Source: Pseudomaricurvus sp050633365
GTDB lineage: Bacteria > Pseudomonadota > Gammaproteobacteria > Pseudomonadales > Cellvibrionaceae
Direction: 5' to 3'
Length of the DNA stretch: 64,000 bases
Assembly (NCBI GenBank): GCA_050633365.1
Contig: JBOEGJ010000006.1
Coordinates: 62,001 to 126,000, forward strand
The translations under genes and the position numbers were made by a program. The notes beneath the pieces are model-generated. The model searched no databases. It saw only the letters and a program-made list of their open reading frames with translations, and was not told where the DNA came from. This document shows, one piece after another, positions 9,043 to 17,924 of this stretch (position 1 is its first letter; every line of letters starts with the position of its first letter).

Positions 9043-10517
9043 TTTCGACTCCGCTTGCTTCCGCCATTGTTATGCCACGCACGCTTATCGCTGTGTAGCA
9101 ATGCCGCCGCGGCATCGGGGCCCCAACTGCCGGCCTCATAAGCTTGTACCGGTGTACCGCATTGATTCCAGGCGGTTATGATCGGATCAACCCAAGCCCA
9201 CGCCAAATCGGCTTCGTCTCGATGCGCAAACAAGCTCAAGTCATTTTGAATCACATTCAATAGCAAGCGCTGATAGGAATCACTGCGGATATTGTCAAAG
9301 GTTTCTGCGAAATTAAGATTGAGAGGTACCTGCTGAAGACGCATATCAAATTGATTCAGCTCTTTTGCCATCACCGTCATTTGAATGCGCTCATCTGGCT
9401 GAAGACGAATCACCAGACGATTGGCCTCCAAAGGTCCGACCGGGTTTTCAAAAACATTGTGCGATAGCGACTTAAACTGGATCACGATTTCTGCGCAGCG
9501 CTCTTTAAGACGCTTACCGGTGCGAAAATAGAAAGGCACTCCGCTCCAACGCCAGTTATCGATATGCGCTTTGATGGCTACAAAAGTTTCTGTCTGACTG
9601 TCTTGCCCCAGCTCATCTAAGTAGCCGGGAACTTGTTTGCCATTGAGCATTCCATCAACGTATTGACCTCGAACGGTATGGCTTTGAACTTCGTAGCCAT
9701 TGATTGGGCGTAACGCCTGCAGTACTTTGAGCTTTTCCGTGCGAATATTATCTGCTTGCAACTTATTGGGCGGTTCCATTGCCACCAGACACAACAATTG
9801 CAGCAAGTGATTCTGAATCATGTCACGCATAGCGCCGGCTTGATCATAAAACGCGGTGCGCCCTTCTAACCCGACCTCTTCAGACAAGCTAATTTGAACG
9901 TGGTCGATGTATTTACCATTCCAAAGAGGTTCAAACATGATATTGGCAAAACGCAGCGCCAATAAATTTTGAACGGTTTCTTTACCCAGGTAATGATCAA
10001 TTCGAAAGATGTGATTTTCGGGAAAATACTGACCGACTTGCGCATTGATAGCATCTGCCGATTCACGGTCGTAGCCGAGCGGCTTTTCCAAAACGACGCG
10101 AGAGCAATCACTGATGAGATTGCGTTCACTGAGCTGCTCGCAGGTAGCGCCGTATAGACTCGGTGGCATGGCCAAATAGAAGACGCGATCACGGCTTTGA
10201 TGTTCATTCAGCGCTTGCTGCAACCCATCCCATTTTTCATCGGCCTCACCCACATCCAGTGAAAAAAACTGAATTCTGCTGGAGAACTGCTGCCAATGGG
10301 ACGATGCGGACTCACCTTCTTTTAGCTGATTTTTTAGCCAATCGTGAACCCTTGCCAATTCAGTATCGTGATCAGCCACTTTTCGAGCGATCAACATGAT
10401 TCGCGCTTCGTCCGACAAGTGGCCGCCCAACTCCGAACGGTATAGAGCAGGCAATAGCTTGCGTAGTGCCAAGTCGCCCAAGCCACCAAAAATGACCATA
10501 TCAAACTGCTGAGTCAC
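9039..10517 (-). CDS. zwf: Glucose-6-phosphate 1-dehydrogenase
   Basis: Oxidises glucose-6-phosphate to 6-phosphogluconolactone, feeding both the Entner-Doudoroff and pentose phosphate routes. The nucleotide-binding motif is IFGGLGDLALRKLLPALY (9-26). EKPLG (144-148) and the catalytic RIDHYLGKE (172-180) are intact. At 492 residues it has the usual length. The start is GTG with GAGGA six bases upstream. It is the first gene of a zwf-pgl-edd-eda series, and its promoter (TTGTTA, 18 bp, TATAAT) is bracketed by two palindromes that probably bind the divergently encoded HexR. Confidence 0.96.
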   Translation of the reverse strand: MTQQFDMVIFGGLGDLALRKLLPALYRSELGGHLSDEARIMLIARKVADHDTELARVHDWLKNQLKEGESASSHWQQFSSRIQFFSLDVGEADEKWDGLQQALNEHQSRDRVFYLAMPPSLYGATCEQLSERNLISDCSRVVLEKPLGYDRESADAINAQVGQYFPENHIFRIDHYLGKETVQNLLALRFANIMFEPLWNGKYIDHVQISLSEEVGLEGRTAFYDQAGAMRDMIQNHLLQLLCLVAMEPPNKLQADNIRTEKLKVLQALRPINGYEVQSHTVRGQYVDGMLNGKQVPGYLDELGQDSQTETFVAIKAHIDNWRWSGVPFYFRTGKRLKERCAEIVIQFKSLSHNVFENPVGPLEANRLVIRLQPDERIQMTVMAKELNQFDMRLQQVPLNLNFAETFDNIRSDSYQRLLLNVIQNDLSLFAHRDEADLAWAWVDPIITAWNQCGTPVQAYEAGSWGPDAAAALLHSDKRAWHNNGGSKRSRK

Positions 10518-10635
10518 TGTACTTCCTCATCAAATCAATCTAGAGATACTGTTTAAGCCCCAATTTCTCGGGATACGTCGATTCACCCACTCAAACTGCT
10601 CTTTACGAATAGTGAATCAACTCTTGCCCACCACC

Positions 10636-10652
10636 ATTTAACTGAGTTAAAT
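10636..10652. promoter_or_regulatory. Probable HexR operator 1, on the zwf -10/start
   Basis: Perfect 17-bp palindrome ATTTAACT-G-AGTTAAAT. It overlaps the zwf -10 box by two bases and covers the expected transcription start, so a bound protein would block zwf. HexR as the binder is inferred from the adjacent hexR gene and from the other copies in this cluster. Confidence 0.75.
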
Positions 10653-10680
10653 TATATGCCAGTAAAACACTTAATAACAA
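10651..10680 (-). promoter_or_regulatory. zwf promoter
   Basis: On the minus strand: -35 TTGTTA (10675-10680), 18-bp spacer, -10 TATAAT (10651-10656). The -10 is a perfect sigma-70 consensus and the start codon lies about 130 bp downstream. Confidence 0.7.
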
Positions 10681-10688
10681 CGAATATT

Positions 10689-10703
10689 TTTAACTAAGTT
10701 AAA
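10689..10703. promoter_or_regulatory. Probable HexR operator 2, between zwf and hexR
   Basis: Perfect 15-bp palindrome TTTAACT-A-AGTTAAA, 8 bp upstream of the zwf -35 and 131 bp before the hexR start. Its centre is 52 bp from that of operator 1, about five helical turns. The flanks are also mirrored: CCACCAT at 10631-10637 and ATGGTGG at 10707-10713. Confidence 0.72.
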
Positions 10704-10834
10704 TTAATGGTGGTTTTTCTTCAATAACTCAAGGTTGCTGGTAAAGTGCAGCGTAAATACCAGCGGCATCACAGATCAGCTGTCGTGAACACACCCGACC
10801 CTGGCGACAACCGCAGAGAATATAGAGCCTATTT

Positions 10835-11680
10835 ATGATTTTGACCCGCCTCAGACACGAACTCGACAACCTGAGTAAATCCGAGCGCAGAATTGCAGAA
10901 GTCATTCTCGCCGATCCCGAAGCCGCCGTTCACGCCACCACCGCAGAGATTGCTCGCCAAGCACAAGTCAGCGATCCCATGATTTCTCGGCTATGCCGAG
11001 GGCTGGGCTGCAAAGGCTTTCCAGAATTTAAGGTTCAACTGGCTCAAAATCTGGCGAAAAATACTTCCTACGTCACTCGCTCAGTATCAATCGATGACGA
11101 TGCAGACACATACGTCAACAAACTCATCAGCGCCAACCAAGGTGCGCTCGAGTATCTGCGCAAAGAACTTAGCAGTGACGCTATCGAAGAGGCCGTCTCA
11201 GTACTCGACGCCGCGAAGCGCATTGAAATATTCGGCATGGGCGGCTGCTCTTCCATTGCCCAAGACGCCCAGCACAAACTGTTTCGCCTCGGCACCCCCA
11301 CCATTGCCTACGAAGACAACCTCAAACAGCGCATGGCCGCGGCGGCAGCAGACTCCGACAGCGTCATCCTGTTTATTTCTTTTACCGGACGCACTCACGC
11401 CACTATCGAGACCGCCGCAACCGCAAAAGCCAGCGGCGCCACAGTCATCGCCATAACCGATCCGAACTCCCCCTTAGCGGAAGCTTGCGACCTGGTCATC
11501 ACCTCAGGCAGCGAATTGGAAGACACGACTATCTACGTGCCGATGACAACGCGCATTATGATTTTGACCATCATTGATATTTTGGCCACAGGCCTCGCAT
11601 TGAGACGCAGCCCAGAAATCGACGAGCATTTAAAGAGAATTAAAGAAAGCCTAGACGATACTAAAGCCGACAAGCGCTAG
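10835..11680 (+). CDS. hexR: HexR, RpiR-family transcription regulator
   Basis: 281 residues with an N-terminal RpiR-type helix-turn-helix (about 1-77; TTAEIARQAQVSDPMISRLCRGLGCKG is the recognition region) and a C-terminal SIS sugar-phosphate-binding domain (about 120-250; FGMGGCSSIAQDAQHK, FISFTGRTHATIETA, ITDPNSPLAEACD). In gammaproteobacteria HexR controls central carbohydrate genes and is released from DNA by KDPG. It is divergent from zwf and next to pgi, the classic position. The intergenic palindromes make it the likely ligand of four operators in this cluster and probably autoregulated. Confidence 0.93.
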   Translation: MILTRLRHELDNLSKSERRIAEVILADPEAAVHATTAEIARQAQVSDPMISRLCRGLGCKGFPEFKVQLAQNLAKNTSYVTRSVSIDDDADTYVNKLISANQGALEYLRKELSSDAIEEAVSVLDAAKRIEIFGMGGCSSIAQDAQHKLFRLGTPTIAYEDNLKQRMAAAAADSDSVILFISFTGRTHATIETAATAKASGATVIAITDPNSPLAEACDLVITSGSELEDTTIYVPMTTRIMILTIIDILATGLALRRSPEIDEHLKRIKESLDDTKADKR

Positions 11681-11748
11681 CGCGTAATACTATGCTGCAA
11701 CGGCAATAATCATTCTAAGCATCTAATCTAATAGTCAGATAAAAAAAT

Positions 11749-11767
11749 GGCGCTCACAAGGAGCGCC
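11749..11767 (-). terminator. Terminator between hexR and pgi
   Basis: GGCGCTC-ACAAG-GAGCGCC: a perfect 7-bp stem with a five-base loop. On the minus strand it is followed by A and then seven T residues, so it serves pgi best; hexR converges on it from the other side. Confidence 0.8.
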
Positions 11768-11873
11768 TTAAGCCACAAATTTACACATAGGTAAAAGTGC
11801 AGAGACAAGAACAAGGTTAAGCCTGAACGAGTGCCATCTAGAAAACCGACCTCGTGCAGTTAAAGCTGTATTG

Positions 11874-13607
11874 TTAACTCGATAACTCGGCTATTTCTTC
11901 CGAGGTATTTTGAGTATCGAGCTGAATAAACTGTTGCAACAACGCCTCGGTTGAGGGATCAAATTCACTTACAGACTCCGCATCGCAGCGCCGAGCCTGA
12001 ATTTCTTGATAAATCGATTGACCAATTTGCTTGCCGAGCTCGACACCCCATTGATCAAAAGCATTAATCTGCCAAATCACGCTAGAAACAAACACCTTAT
12101 GCTCATAGAGCGCAATCAGAGCGCCCAAGGTTTCCGGCGTTGTCTCGTCAAACGAGAGAGTTAAGCTGGGGCGATTGCCCGGCAGTACCTTGTGCGGCGC
12201 TAGAGCTTTAGCCCGCTGCTCGTCATAACCCGACTCAATCAGCTCTTTGTAGGCATCAGCCTCGGTTTTGCCAAACAAAAGCGCACGCGCCTGAGCCATG
12301 CAATTGGTCACCAAATGGGTATGCTGATCATCCAAGGGGTTGTGACTTTGCAAGGGCACCAGAAAATCCGTTGCAATGGCCGAAGTACCCTGATGCAACA
12401 ATTGATGGAACGAGTGCTGGCCATTAGTCCCAGCGGCGCCCCACACAACCGGACATGAAGGACGGCTTAGCAGCTTCCCGCTGCGATCGACTCGCTTGCC
12501 ATTACTCTCCATGGTCAATTGCTGAAGAAACGCGGGGAACTGAGAGAGGTTCTGATCGTAAGGTAGAACTGCGTGAGATTGCGCCCCCAAAATATTCACC
12601 GACAGTATTTCGAGAAGAGACAGAATCACGGGAAGATTTTGCTCGAGTGGTGCCGTGGCAAAGTGGCGATCCATCGATTGAGCGCCTTGGCACAAGGCCT
12701 GAAAATTGCGCCAACCCACGGCCAATGCAATAGGCAACCCAATCGCCGACCACAGCGAATAGCGCCCACCAACCCAATCCCACATGGGATACACCGAATC
12801 GCCATCAATACCGAACTCTTCGGCCTTAGAGACATTCGAGGTAACCGCCACAAAATGGCTGGATAATTTCGCCTCATCGCCCGCTTTCTCTCGCAACCAA
12901 GCCCTAGCCGATTTCGCGTTTGCCAAAGTTTCTAAGGTCGTGAAGGTTTTTGAGGCGATGACAAATAAGGTGGTCTCGGGGTTGAGATCTTTTAACGTGT
13001 TCACTAAATGAGACGGGTCTACATTCGACACAAAGTGAACATTTAACGCATTGTGATAAGGGGTGAGTGCATCGGTCACCATCGCAGGGCCAAGATCTGA
13101 ACCGCCAATGCCAATATTGACCACATCGGTGAAGCCGTCTCCAGCGTATCCACATCGCTGACCAGAATGCACTCGCTCAATAAGTGCAGCGAGTTCTTCA
13201 CCCACCCTCTGCACTTGTTGATACTGCGGCCCTAAACTACCACTTGATGACGTCTCGAGCCCGCCTCTTAAAGCCGTGTGTAGAACCTGGCGCTGCTCGG
13301 TGTGATTGATCTTTTCTCCGCGAAACATCGCCTCAACCGCTTTTGGCACTTGTGCAGCTTTGGCCAAATCCAACAGCGATTGCCACAGAACTGGGTTTAC
13401 CGCATGCCGGGAAAAGTCCAACCTAAGACCAACAGCTTCGCGACTATAGCGAACTACGCGCTCGCAGTCGGACGCAAATTCCGCCTGTATATCGAGCTTC
13501 AAGCCGCCGCAGTGATTAGGCTGCAACTGCGACTGCGCAACTTCTGCGAGCGACTCCCAAGCATGATCTAATGCGCGGGTATCGGCAGCTTGAATTGGGT
13601 CGTGCAT
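11874..13607 (-). CDS. pgi: Glucose-6-phosphate isomerase
   Basis: Interconverts glucose-6-phosphate and fructose-6-phosphate. Signatures present are the substrate-binding GIGGSDLGPAMVTDAL, the PGI motif VGGRYSLWSAIGLPIAL, and near the C-terminus INAFDQWGVELGK, which carries the catalytic lysine. At 577 residues it is a little longer than the roughly 550 of E. coli, through a longer C-terminal tail. The start at ATG 13607 is followed by a normal N-terminal region. In an Entner-Doudoroff organism it lets fructose-6-phosphate re-enter the cycle through zwf, which explains control by the same operators as zwf. Confidence 0.96.
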   Translation of the reverse strand: MHDPIQAADTRALDHAWESLAEVAQSQLQPNHCGGLKLDIQAEFASDCERVVRYSREAVGLRLDFSRHAVNPVLWQSLLDLAKAAQVPKAVEAMFRGEKINHTEQRQVLHTALRGGLETSSSGSLGPQYQQVQRVGEELAALIERVHSGQRCGYAGDGFTDVVNIGIGGSDLGPAMVTDALTPYHNALNVHFVSNVDPSHLVNTLKDLNPETTLFVIASKTFTTLETLANAKSARAWLREKAGDEAKLSSHFVAVTSNVSKAEEFGIDGDSVYPMWDWVGGRYSLWSAIGLPIALAVGWRNFQALCQGAQSMDRHFATAPLEQNLPVILSLLEILSVNILGAQSHAVLPYDQNLSQFPAFLQQLTMESNGKRVDRSGKLLSRPSCPVVWGAAGTNGQHSFHQLLHQGTSAIATDFLVPLQSHNPLDDQHTHLVTNCMAQARALLFGKTEADAYKELIESGYDEQRAKALAPHKVLPGNRPSLTLSFDETTPETLGALIALYEHKVFVSSVIWQINAFDQWGVELGKQIGQSIYQEIQARRCDAESVSEFDPSTEALLQQFIQLDTQNTSEEIAELSS

Positions 13608-13735
13608 AACGCGAATCTCTTCCTAGCCGATCTAAGAGCAACCTAATCATGAAAAGCCATGAGGCAGTGAAGGCCTTGCGTTCGCACCCCCAACTGTTAA
13701 CTCAGCAAAACAAAGTTGATCTTTTTTCTTTATTT

Positions 13736-13752
13736 ATTTAATTGAGTTAAAT
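13736..13752. promoter_or_regulatory. Probable HexR operator 3, on the pgi -10/start
   Basis: 17-bp near-palindrome ATTTAATT-G-AGTTAAAT with one mismatch between the arms. It overlaps the pgi -10 by two bases, exactly as operator 1 does at zwf. Confidence 0.72.
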
Positions 13753-13780
13753 CATAACCTTCAAAGCCCCGTGCTGACAA
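13751..13780 (-). promoter_or_regulatory. pgi promoter
   Basis: On the minus strand: -35 TTGTCA (13775-13780), 18-bp spacer, -10 TATGAT (13751-13756). Spacing and surroundings copy the zwf promoter. The start codon is about 145 bp downstream. Confidence 0.7.
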
Positions 13781-13786
13781 GGCATT

Positions 13787-13803
13787 ATTTAACTAAATTA
13801 AAT
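13787..13803. promoter_or_regulatory. Probable HexR operator 4, upstream of the pgi -35
   Basis: 17-bp near-palindrome ATTTAACT-A-AATTAAAT, 6 bp upstream of the -35. Its centre is 51 bp from that of operator 3, close to the 52-bp spacing at zwf. Confidence 0.72.
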
Positions 13804-13876
13804 GATGATCTTAGATTTCATTGAATGGATTACTAATAAGCCCCCACAGAGAGAACTAAGGGTACTTAGACCCTCC

Positions 13877-15568
13877 CTAGAAAGGCTCAATTATCGATCT
13901 AATGTCTGACAAGCGCGTCTGAATTTCATCGTCGGCCAACAATTCCAACTGCTCCGACAACACCTGATTGAGAACATCGTGGGTCGTCAGCGGGTTCGCT
14001 AACACCACCCGGAACATGGTGATAACTTGATCGTGGTAGCGCGGGACATTCACTCGCGTACGAGACACAAAGGTCTGACCCGCCGCCCGCTGGGCTTTTT
14101 GTATCAGCTGAGTGACCTCGTCGAGTAATTCATTGACTTGCTCTAAGACCTCAAATGGCAGGTTATCCAAGCGCGCTTCTAGCCATGAAGGCAGATAGCG
14201 ATAGCCGAGAATATTCAGTGTTGGGGAAACCAGTAGCTCAAACTCGGGATGCTGGGTAATTAGCTCGGCAAAGTAATGGGATTTTTCTATCCCTTGATCG
14301 ATCAACAACTCGTAGCCTTTGCGACCAATGATATTTAACCCTGCGTGCACGAGTAGCGCCATACCGGGCCGAGACCCTTCGAGTGTATGACTGCCCAAAT
14401 CTTTGGAGCCCTTGCGAATAATGTACTCCGCATGATGCTCGATACTCGACAATTGTTTCGGGTCTTTAAACAGCACCATACCCGCCCCCATGGGCACGTA
14501 GAACTGTTTATGAGCGTCTATGGTGACTGAGTCAGCGCGTTCAATACCGCGCAATAAGCCTCGGTATTGATCCGATAGCAAGGTCGCCCCACCCCACGCA
14601 GCATCGACATGAAAATGACACCCCAGTTCTTGCGCCAAATCTGCCATGGCCTCTAGATTGTCCACAGTACCTGTCTCGGTGGCACCAGCAACTCCGACGA
14701 GGCTCAGAATGCCATAACCTTCACGTTTAAGCAGTTGCGCTTGATGACGCATGGCGTCAACCTGAACCCGGTATTCACTGTCGGTATCAACCGCTATCAA
14801 CTGATCGCGACCGATGCCCAGCAGGTCAGCGGCTTTGGCCAGAGAGTAATGGCCTCGGCGAGAGACCAAAATCACCAGACCTTTTAGCCCCGCTTCTTGT
14901 AAGGCTCCATAGAGCCCCAACTGCGAAATGCTCTGCTCACCTAACAATTGATTGCGAGCCGCCCAAAGTGCCGTGATATTGGCCACGGTTCCCCCTGAGC
15001 AAAAAGCCCCCAACGCATGTTGAGAGTCATGAAGCCACTGTTGATAAAATGTATCGGGAGCTTCAAATATCAAGCGATGTAACATCCCCAGTACCTGACG
15101 CTCCATGGGCGTAAAGGCCTTAGAGGTTTCCACCTTAACGAGGTTTTGATTCAGTGCCGTAACGATCTTTGACAGCGGCAACATAAAATAAGGTAGAGCC
15201 GAGGTCATGTGTCCTACAAAACCTGGGGCCGAGGTATGTACCGATTGTGAGACTAGGTGCTCAAGCACAAAATCGGTGTAAGAGGAGACGTAAAAGGGTT
15301 GCTCGGGGATATCTGCCGAGGCGAACTGCGTTTCTATTTCGGAGAGATCTTTCTCGACCGCAACGATATGCTCGGCCAAAAACCCGTCTAAGTTGTTAGA
15401 GATTGCGACATCAATTTTGGAAAGGGTCGACTCACTGGTTTCGGGAATGGTGAAAATCCGCTGTAAGCTAGCCTGATTAGCGTGCGCTTTTTCTGCGCCA
15501 TCACCCGCTGCGGTCGAACCCTCGCCCGACCTGCCCACCAAATCATCGTTATAATCACCAGAGCTCAT
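13877..15568 (-). CDS. panP: Pyridoxal-dependent aspartate 1-decarboxylase (PanP type)
   Basis: Group II PLP decarboxylase. The PLP-lysine motif DAHKQFYVPMGAG, FCSGGTVANITALWAARN and FHVDAAWGGATLL are all present. The block SALPYFMLPLSKIVTALNQNLVKVETSKAFTP, split here only for description, is typical of the PanP family, which makes beta-alanine for pantothenate in place of PanD in several gammaproteobacteria. I chose the ATG at 15568 (563 residues) because AAGGTG lies eight bases upstream; a GTG at 15613 has no ribosome site. The first 35 residues are low complexity. The HexR boxes lie downstream of it and belong to pgi. A glutamate or diaminobutyrate decarboxylase is the main alternative. 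Confidence 0.82.
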   Translation of the reverse strand: MSSGDYNDDLVGRSGEGSTAAGDGAEKAHANQASLQRIFTIPETSESTLSKIDVAISNNLDGFLAEHIVAVEKDLSEIETQFASADIPEQPFYVSSYTDFVLEHLVSQSVHTSAPGFVGHMTSALPYFMLPLSKIVTALNQNLVKVETSKAFTPMERQVLGMLHRLIFEAPDTFYQQWLHDSQHALGAFCSGGTVANITALWAARNQLLGEQSISQLGLYGALQEAGLKGLVILVSRRGHYSLAKAADLLGIGRDQLIAVDTDSEYRVQVDAMRHQAQLLKREGYGILSLVGVAGATETGTVDNLEAMADLAQELGCHFHVDAAWGGATLLSDQYRGLLRGIERADSVTIDAHKQFYVPMGAGMVLFKDPKQLSSIEHHAEYIIRKGSKDLGSHTLEGSRPGMALLVHAGLNIIGRKGYELLIDQGIEKSHYFAELITQHPEFELLVSPTLNILGYRYLPSWLEARLDNLPFEVLEQVNELLDEVTQLIQKAQRAAGQTFVSRTRVNVPRYHDQVITMFRVVLANPLTTHDVLNQVLSEQLELLADDEIQTRLSDIRSIIEPF

Positions 15569-15716
15569 ACCGCAAACACCTTTCTCTCGGGGGAGGCATA
15601 GTAAAACCACCACCGATTCGGTGCAAGTTTAAGCGACATAGCCCGAGGAAATAGGTCAAATCTTGGCGGCTGGTAAAATGAAAGACAGCTACGTGCGAGA
15701 ACACCATTCAAACCTG

Positions 15717-16610
15717 CTAGTAACGATCTAATTCTCGGTACCGAACCTTCTCATAATCCAACCCCCACTCTTCAAACAAACGATGTAATCGGCCCTCTCG
15801 CAACAACATTTCCATGTTTTTACGATAGATTTCGAGCCAATACTGACCTTGCGCGTCGGGGCGAAATGCCAGATACATATTGCGAGTTAGAATAGGTTCG
15901 ATGCGATAGTCTTTACGATCAAACTCAGGGGTCTGATCAATCACTTTGGAGACATAAAATAGGTCGTCGATAAACCCATCTATGTGGTTCTTTTCGAGCA
16001 TACGCAGACCATTGACGCTCGACGGCACTCTAGCCTGACGCGGTAGATCCAGTTCGGGGCCATAACCGTACCCCTTAACCCACGCGTAGCGAGCATCTTG
16101 CTCTTCACGCAAGCGTTGCCAAGTCCACGCTGAGGTTACCGGAAACACCGCCGAAACGATTTCAACGTCCAATGGCAAACCTCCAGTGATATAGGAATCA
16201 GTGCTATAGCGGTGATGCCACAGGCCAACCACTGCGTTACCCTGCTTGCGCCGCATCAACTCTATGCCGCGGCGAACCGGCTGATAAACAAACTCCAAAA
16301 CCACCGCTTCATTTTCAAACACGGCCCGAATAATGTCGAAGTACAGTCCAGTGCCATCAATACCACTGTAACCTTGCCAATCATCGGCAAAGATTCGCAG
16401 TACAGGTTTATCCAAGCTGTGCTCTGCGCCCTTGGTAAGATGGGTTTTCTCAAAGGTTGAATTCGTCAGTAAATTAGCCGATGAATTCGCGAAACTGCGA
16501 GAAGAGATTATCGTGACGACGACAAAAAACAACAAGAATACGGTATAAACACATCTATCGATTGCCACCGAACGCTTAATACTAGAACTAGGTAGTTTCA
16601 AAAGAGTCAT
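15717..16610 (-). CDS. Periplasmic family-3 solute-binding protein
   Basis: 297 residues with a hydrophobic export segment at about 20-38 (VYTVFLLFFVVVTIISS) and then a bacterial extracellular solute-binding protein family 3 fold: VLRIFADDWQGYSGIDGTGLYFDIIRAVF at the start, NGLRMLEKNHIDGFIDDLFYV in the second lobe, and MEMLLREGRLHRLFEEWG at the end. No ABC permease or ATPase gene lies nearby, so it is either an orphan receptor component or has a non-transport role. A second, distantly similar protein is encoded 269 bp upstream on the same strand. The ligand is unknown. Confidence 0.75.
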   Translation of the reverse strand: MTLLKLPSSSIKRSVAIDRCVYTVFLLFFVVVTIISSRSFANSSANLLTNSTFEKTHLTKGAEHSLDKPVLRIFADDWQGYSGIDGTGLYFDIIRAVFENEAVVLEFVYQPVRRGIELMRRKQGNAVVGLWHHRYSTDSYITGGLPLDVEIVSAVFPVTSAWTWQRLREEQDARYAWVKGYGYGPELDLPRQARVPSSVNGLRMLEKNHIDGFIDDLFYVSKVIDQTPEFDRKDYRIEPILTRNMYLAFRPDAQGQYWLEIYRKNMEMLLREGRLHRLFEEWGLDYEKVRYRELDRY

Positions 16611-16879
16611 CCATACTGATCATTAGAAGTCGCCAGTGGGTAAAGTTCATAATAGCCAATCACTCAGATAGATCGTATTTCTGAAAAAGTAACCCTCGGC
16701 AATGAACATTAAATGACATTCAGTAACTCAGAAATGCGGTATAAGCATTTAACTTGAAGTAGGTTTAGATACTCGGGTGTACGTTGGTATTGATAATTCA
16801 GAGAATAGAGTGTCACCGTCAACGGGGAAAAGAGCCTATAAATAGCCGCGCACCTGAAAAACCAATGAGCTGCCGAGGA

Positions 16880-17623
16880 TCAATTAGCCACGGCAGAGTA
16901 GATGCGCTTATGGCGTTTCAGCGCCCGGTTAAATTGCTCGATATGCTTCAAACAATCTGGATGACTCTTCTCACAAATCATGTGTAATGACGTTGTGGAA
17001 AAAATCGGAGTTCTCAAGAAATACACCTTTGATTGCCAATCTTGATGCCGCGACAAATAATATTCACCGATACTTGGATCACCGATGAACGCATCTATCC
17101 GACCATCAATGAGCATACTGAAACCCTGCCCCTCTTTTACAAACTCTGCCTTTCGGAAAATATGCTTGTTCTCTTCAAACTCTTGCCCATAACTGGTGTA
17201 ACGACTTACCCCCACCAAATAGGGTTTGAGATGGGTGTAATCGGTGACGGGCTGATTGAAAGTGGTACGTACCCAAAGGCCGACTACAGTCTCCATAATA
17301 GCGTCTGAGTAATGCCATTTCTTCAGTCGTTCGCTGTTTTTGACCCAGCCAAAGGACAAGTGATTTGGCTTCTTCAAATGCTGCTCAACCACCTCTGTCC
17401 ACGAGCCAAAAACTAGGCGAGGTGCAATACCCGCCTCTTGATAGATATCGAGAACACGCCGAGCCAGAATGCCTTCGCTGGGCGCGGATTGATCGATGTA
17501 CGGTGGCCAATGGCCAACCGCTAAGGTTGGTTCCAGAGACGCAGCCTCACCCCAGCAAGCAATAGGAATCAGCAACAAGAGCGCTGCGCGACGGAAAAAT
17601 TGTGAAAACACCTTGAATTCCAT
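16880..17623 (-). CDS. Periplasmic family-3 solute-binding protein
   Basis: 247 residues with a clear signal peptide (AALLLLIPIACWGEAAS, cleavage near residue 27). The binding-protein start is LAVGHWPPYIDQ, and a typical LVGVSRYTSYGQEF opens the second lobe, with FSMLIDGRIDAFIGDPSIGEYYL following. Two cysteines near the C-terminus (MICEKSHPDCL) could form a disulfide. Like its downstream neighbour it lacks transport partners. The 269 bp between the two genes contain no recognisable gene. Confidence 0.74.
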   Translation of the reverse strand: MEFKVFSQFFRRAALLLLIPIACWGEAASLEPTLAVGHWPPYIDQSAPSEGILARRVLDIYQEAGIAPRLVFGSWTEVVEQHLKKPNHLSFGWVKNSERLKKWHYSDAIMETVVGLWVRTTFNQPVTDYTHLKPYLVGVSRYTSYGQEFEENKHIFRKAEFVKEGQGFSMLIDGRIDAFIGDPSIGEYYLSRHQDWQSKVYFLRTPIFSTTSLHMICEKSHPDCLKHIEQFNRALKRHKRIYSAVAN

Positions 17624-17924
17624 TCAACATTGTACTGCTTGAGTATAGCCAAAATATTGGTATTTACCGTGAGAGTGAAAACCGAATTTAAGGGACCACT
17701 TAGCGATTATTGATTAGTCCGCTAATTTAAACCAAAGAGCCCTAGCAGCTGCCACAAACTGACAAATTTGGTCGTTGGCCAAAGCGATAATAAAAAAATC
17801 TATACGACCTTTCTGGCCTCATACTCCCTGCTATTCTGGCCCTATGTTCCTCGGGTCAAATTTTTATAATAAGCTGCACAGATATAACACTCATAATATA
17901 AGACTCTTAAATAGGATAATTACA
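17624..17924. other. Intergenic region without a gene
   Basis: A 301-bp divergent spacer between the binding protein (-) and the amidohydrolase (+). Besides the ribosome site AGGA at 17913-17916 I see no convincing promoter, operator or small gene. Confidence 0.6.

Noticed and set aside
10835..11680. RpiA/GlmR-type regulator or sugar isomerase reading of hexR
   Set aside because: The helix-turn-helix plus SIS order and the zwf/pgi context fit HexR best.
13691..13705. Extra GAGTTAAC half-site upstream of pgi
   Set aside because: Only one arm matches the HexR-like boxes, and it lies downstream of the promoter.
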